Assembly (NCBI RefSeq): GCF_013177455.1
Contig: NZ_CP053660.1
Span: forward strand, 1,426,001 to 1,490,000
Length of the DNA stretch: 64,000 bases
Source of the DNA: Nocardioides marmotae
Lineage (GTDB): Bacteria > Actinomycetota > Actinomycetes > Propionibacteriales > Nocardioidaceae
Reading direction: 5' to 3'
A program made the translations under genes and the position numbers. Positions 63,409 to 64,000 of this stretch are shown in pieces (positions within the stretch are counted from its first letter, which is position 1; every line of letters begins with the position of its first letter). The notes below the pieces were generated by a model that searched no databases, had not been told where the DNA came from, and saw only the letters and a list, made by a program, of their open reading frames with translations.

Positions 63409-64000
63409 TGGCCGTCGCGACCGCGCACACCGTCTCGTTGCAGGGCGCGGTGGGCCACCTCATCGAGGTCCAGGCGGACGTCTCGCCGGGCATCGTCGCG
63501 ACGGTCGTCGTCGGCCGCCCGGACGTGTCCCTGAACGAGGCGCGCGACCGCTGCCGCATGGCGATCGCCAACAGCGACCTCGGCTGGCCCTCCACGAAGC
63601 GGGTGACGATCCTGCTGAGCCCGGCGGACCTGCACAAGAGCGGCAGTCACTTCGACCTGGCGATGGCCGTCGCCGTCCTCGGAGCGAACGGCAAGGTGCC
63701 GACGTCCGCCTTGGCCGGCCGGCTGTTCGTCGGCGAGCTGACGCTGGCCGGCGGCCTGCGGTCGGTGCCCGGCGTCCTGCCGATGGTGCTCGCGGCCGCG
63801 CGGCGCGGCATCACCGAGGTCTACGTGCCCGAGCCGCAGGCCGCCGAGGCGTGCATGGTGCCCGGGGTCTCGGTGTACGGCATGCGCTCGCTCGCGCAGG
63901 TCGCCGCGCAGCTGGCGGGGGAGGAGGTCCCCGACGCGCCGCCCGTGGCCGAGCAGTCGGGGAGCCGGCTGCTCACCTGGCGCGGCGACGACCGGCTCGA
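63408..64000 (+). CDS. comM: YifB/ComM-family Mg-chelatase-like AAA+ ATPase (partial, cut by window end)
   Basis: The first about 197 residues of a ComM-type protein: MAVATAHTVSLQGAVGHLIEVQADVSPG, the ChlI-like N-terminal domain with RDRCRMAIANS and HKSGSHFDLAMAVAVL, and GELTLAGGLRSVPGVLPMVLAA. The AAA+ Walker motifs lie beyond the window. ComM is a hexameric helicase that aids branch migration in natural transformation of some bacteria. The ATG at 63408 aligns with mycobacterial ComM; an in-frame ATG at 63393 with an AGGTG site adds five residues. Confidence 0.9.
   Translation, partial: MAVATAHTVSLQGAVGHLIEVQADVSPGIVATVVVGRPDVSLNEARDRCRMAIANSDLGWPSTKRVTILLSPADLHKSGSHFDLAMAVAVLGANGKVPTSALAGRLFVGELTLAGGLRSVPGVLPMVLAAARRGITEVYVPEPQAAEACMVPGVSVYGMRSLAQVAAQLAGEEVPDAPPVAEQSGSRLLTWRGDDRL

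Overview
The window is about 70% or more GC, uses GTG and TTG starts freely, and keeps the gene order of the Mycobacterium tuberculosis Rv2993c-Rv2897c block (FAH hydrolase, gltX, IclR regulator, leuCD, hup, fbiD, gpsA, ddl, thiL, recG, rsmD, coaD, rnc, mutM, smc, ftsY, amt, glnB, glnD, ffh, rpsP, rimM, trmD, rplS, lepB, rnhB, yraN, comM). It is a chromosomal segment of a high-GC actinobacterium. Protein style and gene content suggest Nocardioidaceae (Nocardioides-like), but that assignment is inference.

Layout. 1-7217: a TetR regulator, a pentapeptide-repeat protein, and a four-gene minus-strand siderophore operon. The operon holds a DesA-like decarboxylase, a DesB-like N-monooxygenase, a fused DesC-DesD acyltransferase/NIS synthetase and a 2'-5' RNA ligase-like protein. 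A near-perfect DtxR/IdeR iron box lies upstream. 7218-10198: an RsbQ hydrolase with an RsbP-like PAS-PP2C phosphatase (energy-stress module) and a conserved actinobacterial protein. 10231-17136: FAH hydrolase, gltX, CPBP protease, tRNA-Gln, tRNA-Glu, an LCP cell-wall ligase, and an Ada-AlkA fusion with ogt (alkylation repair). 17169-21015: NdgR/LtbR regulator divergent from leuCD, then hup. 21022-35857: F420, phospholipid, cell-wall, thiamine, recombination, CoA, ribosome and DNA-repair housekeeping genes. 36152-50469: smc, ftsY, an amt-PII-PII-glnD nitrogen cluster with two PII genes, cstA-ybdD, and ffh. 50510-57890: NYN protein, amidohydrolase, rpsP-khpA-rimM-trmD-rplS-lepB-rnhB and a DUF2469 gene. 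57962-63392: an accessory stretch that breaks the conserved rnhB-yraN-comM order. It carries an orphan TadE/TadG pair of atypical composition with TTA codons, and an unrecognised 518-residue protein flanked by tandem repeats. comM starts at the right edge and is cut by the window end.

The most unusual non-coding structure is a pair of near-identically built arrays (20034-20195 and 40403-40565). Each has three 22-bp units, a centre of 11-12 nt, then three complete units and one truncated unit in inverted orientation. Both begin 4 nt after a stop codon (leuD; a small membrane protein), and the first 29 bases from the stop codon are identical. Other points of interest are the DesC-DesD fusion, the RsbQ/RsbP pair, tandem PII genes, a TrmD-GNAT fusion, five genes whose -10 hexamers predict leaderless mRNAs, and several short repeats phased at 10-11 bp.

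Start sites were chosen from homologous N-termini, Shine-Dalgarno matches, 4-bp overlaps (ATGA/GTGA) and -10 spacing. No database search was run; family names rest on motif recognition.
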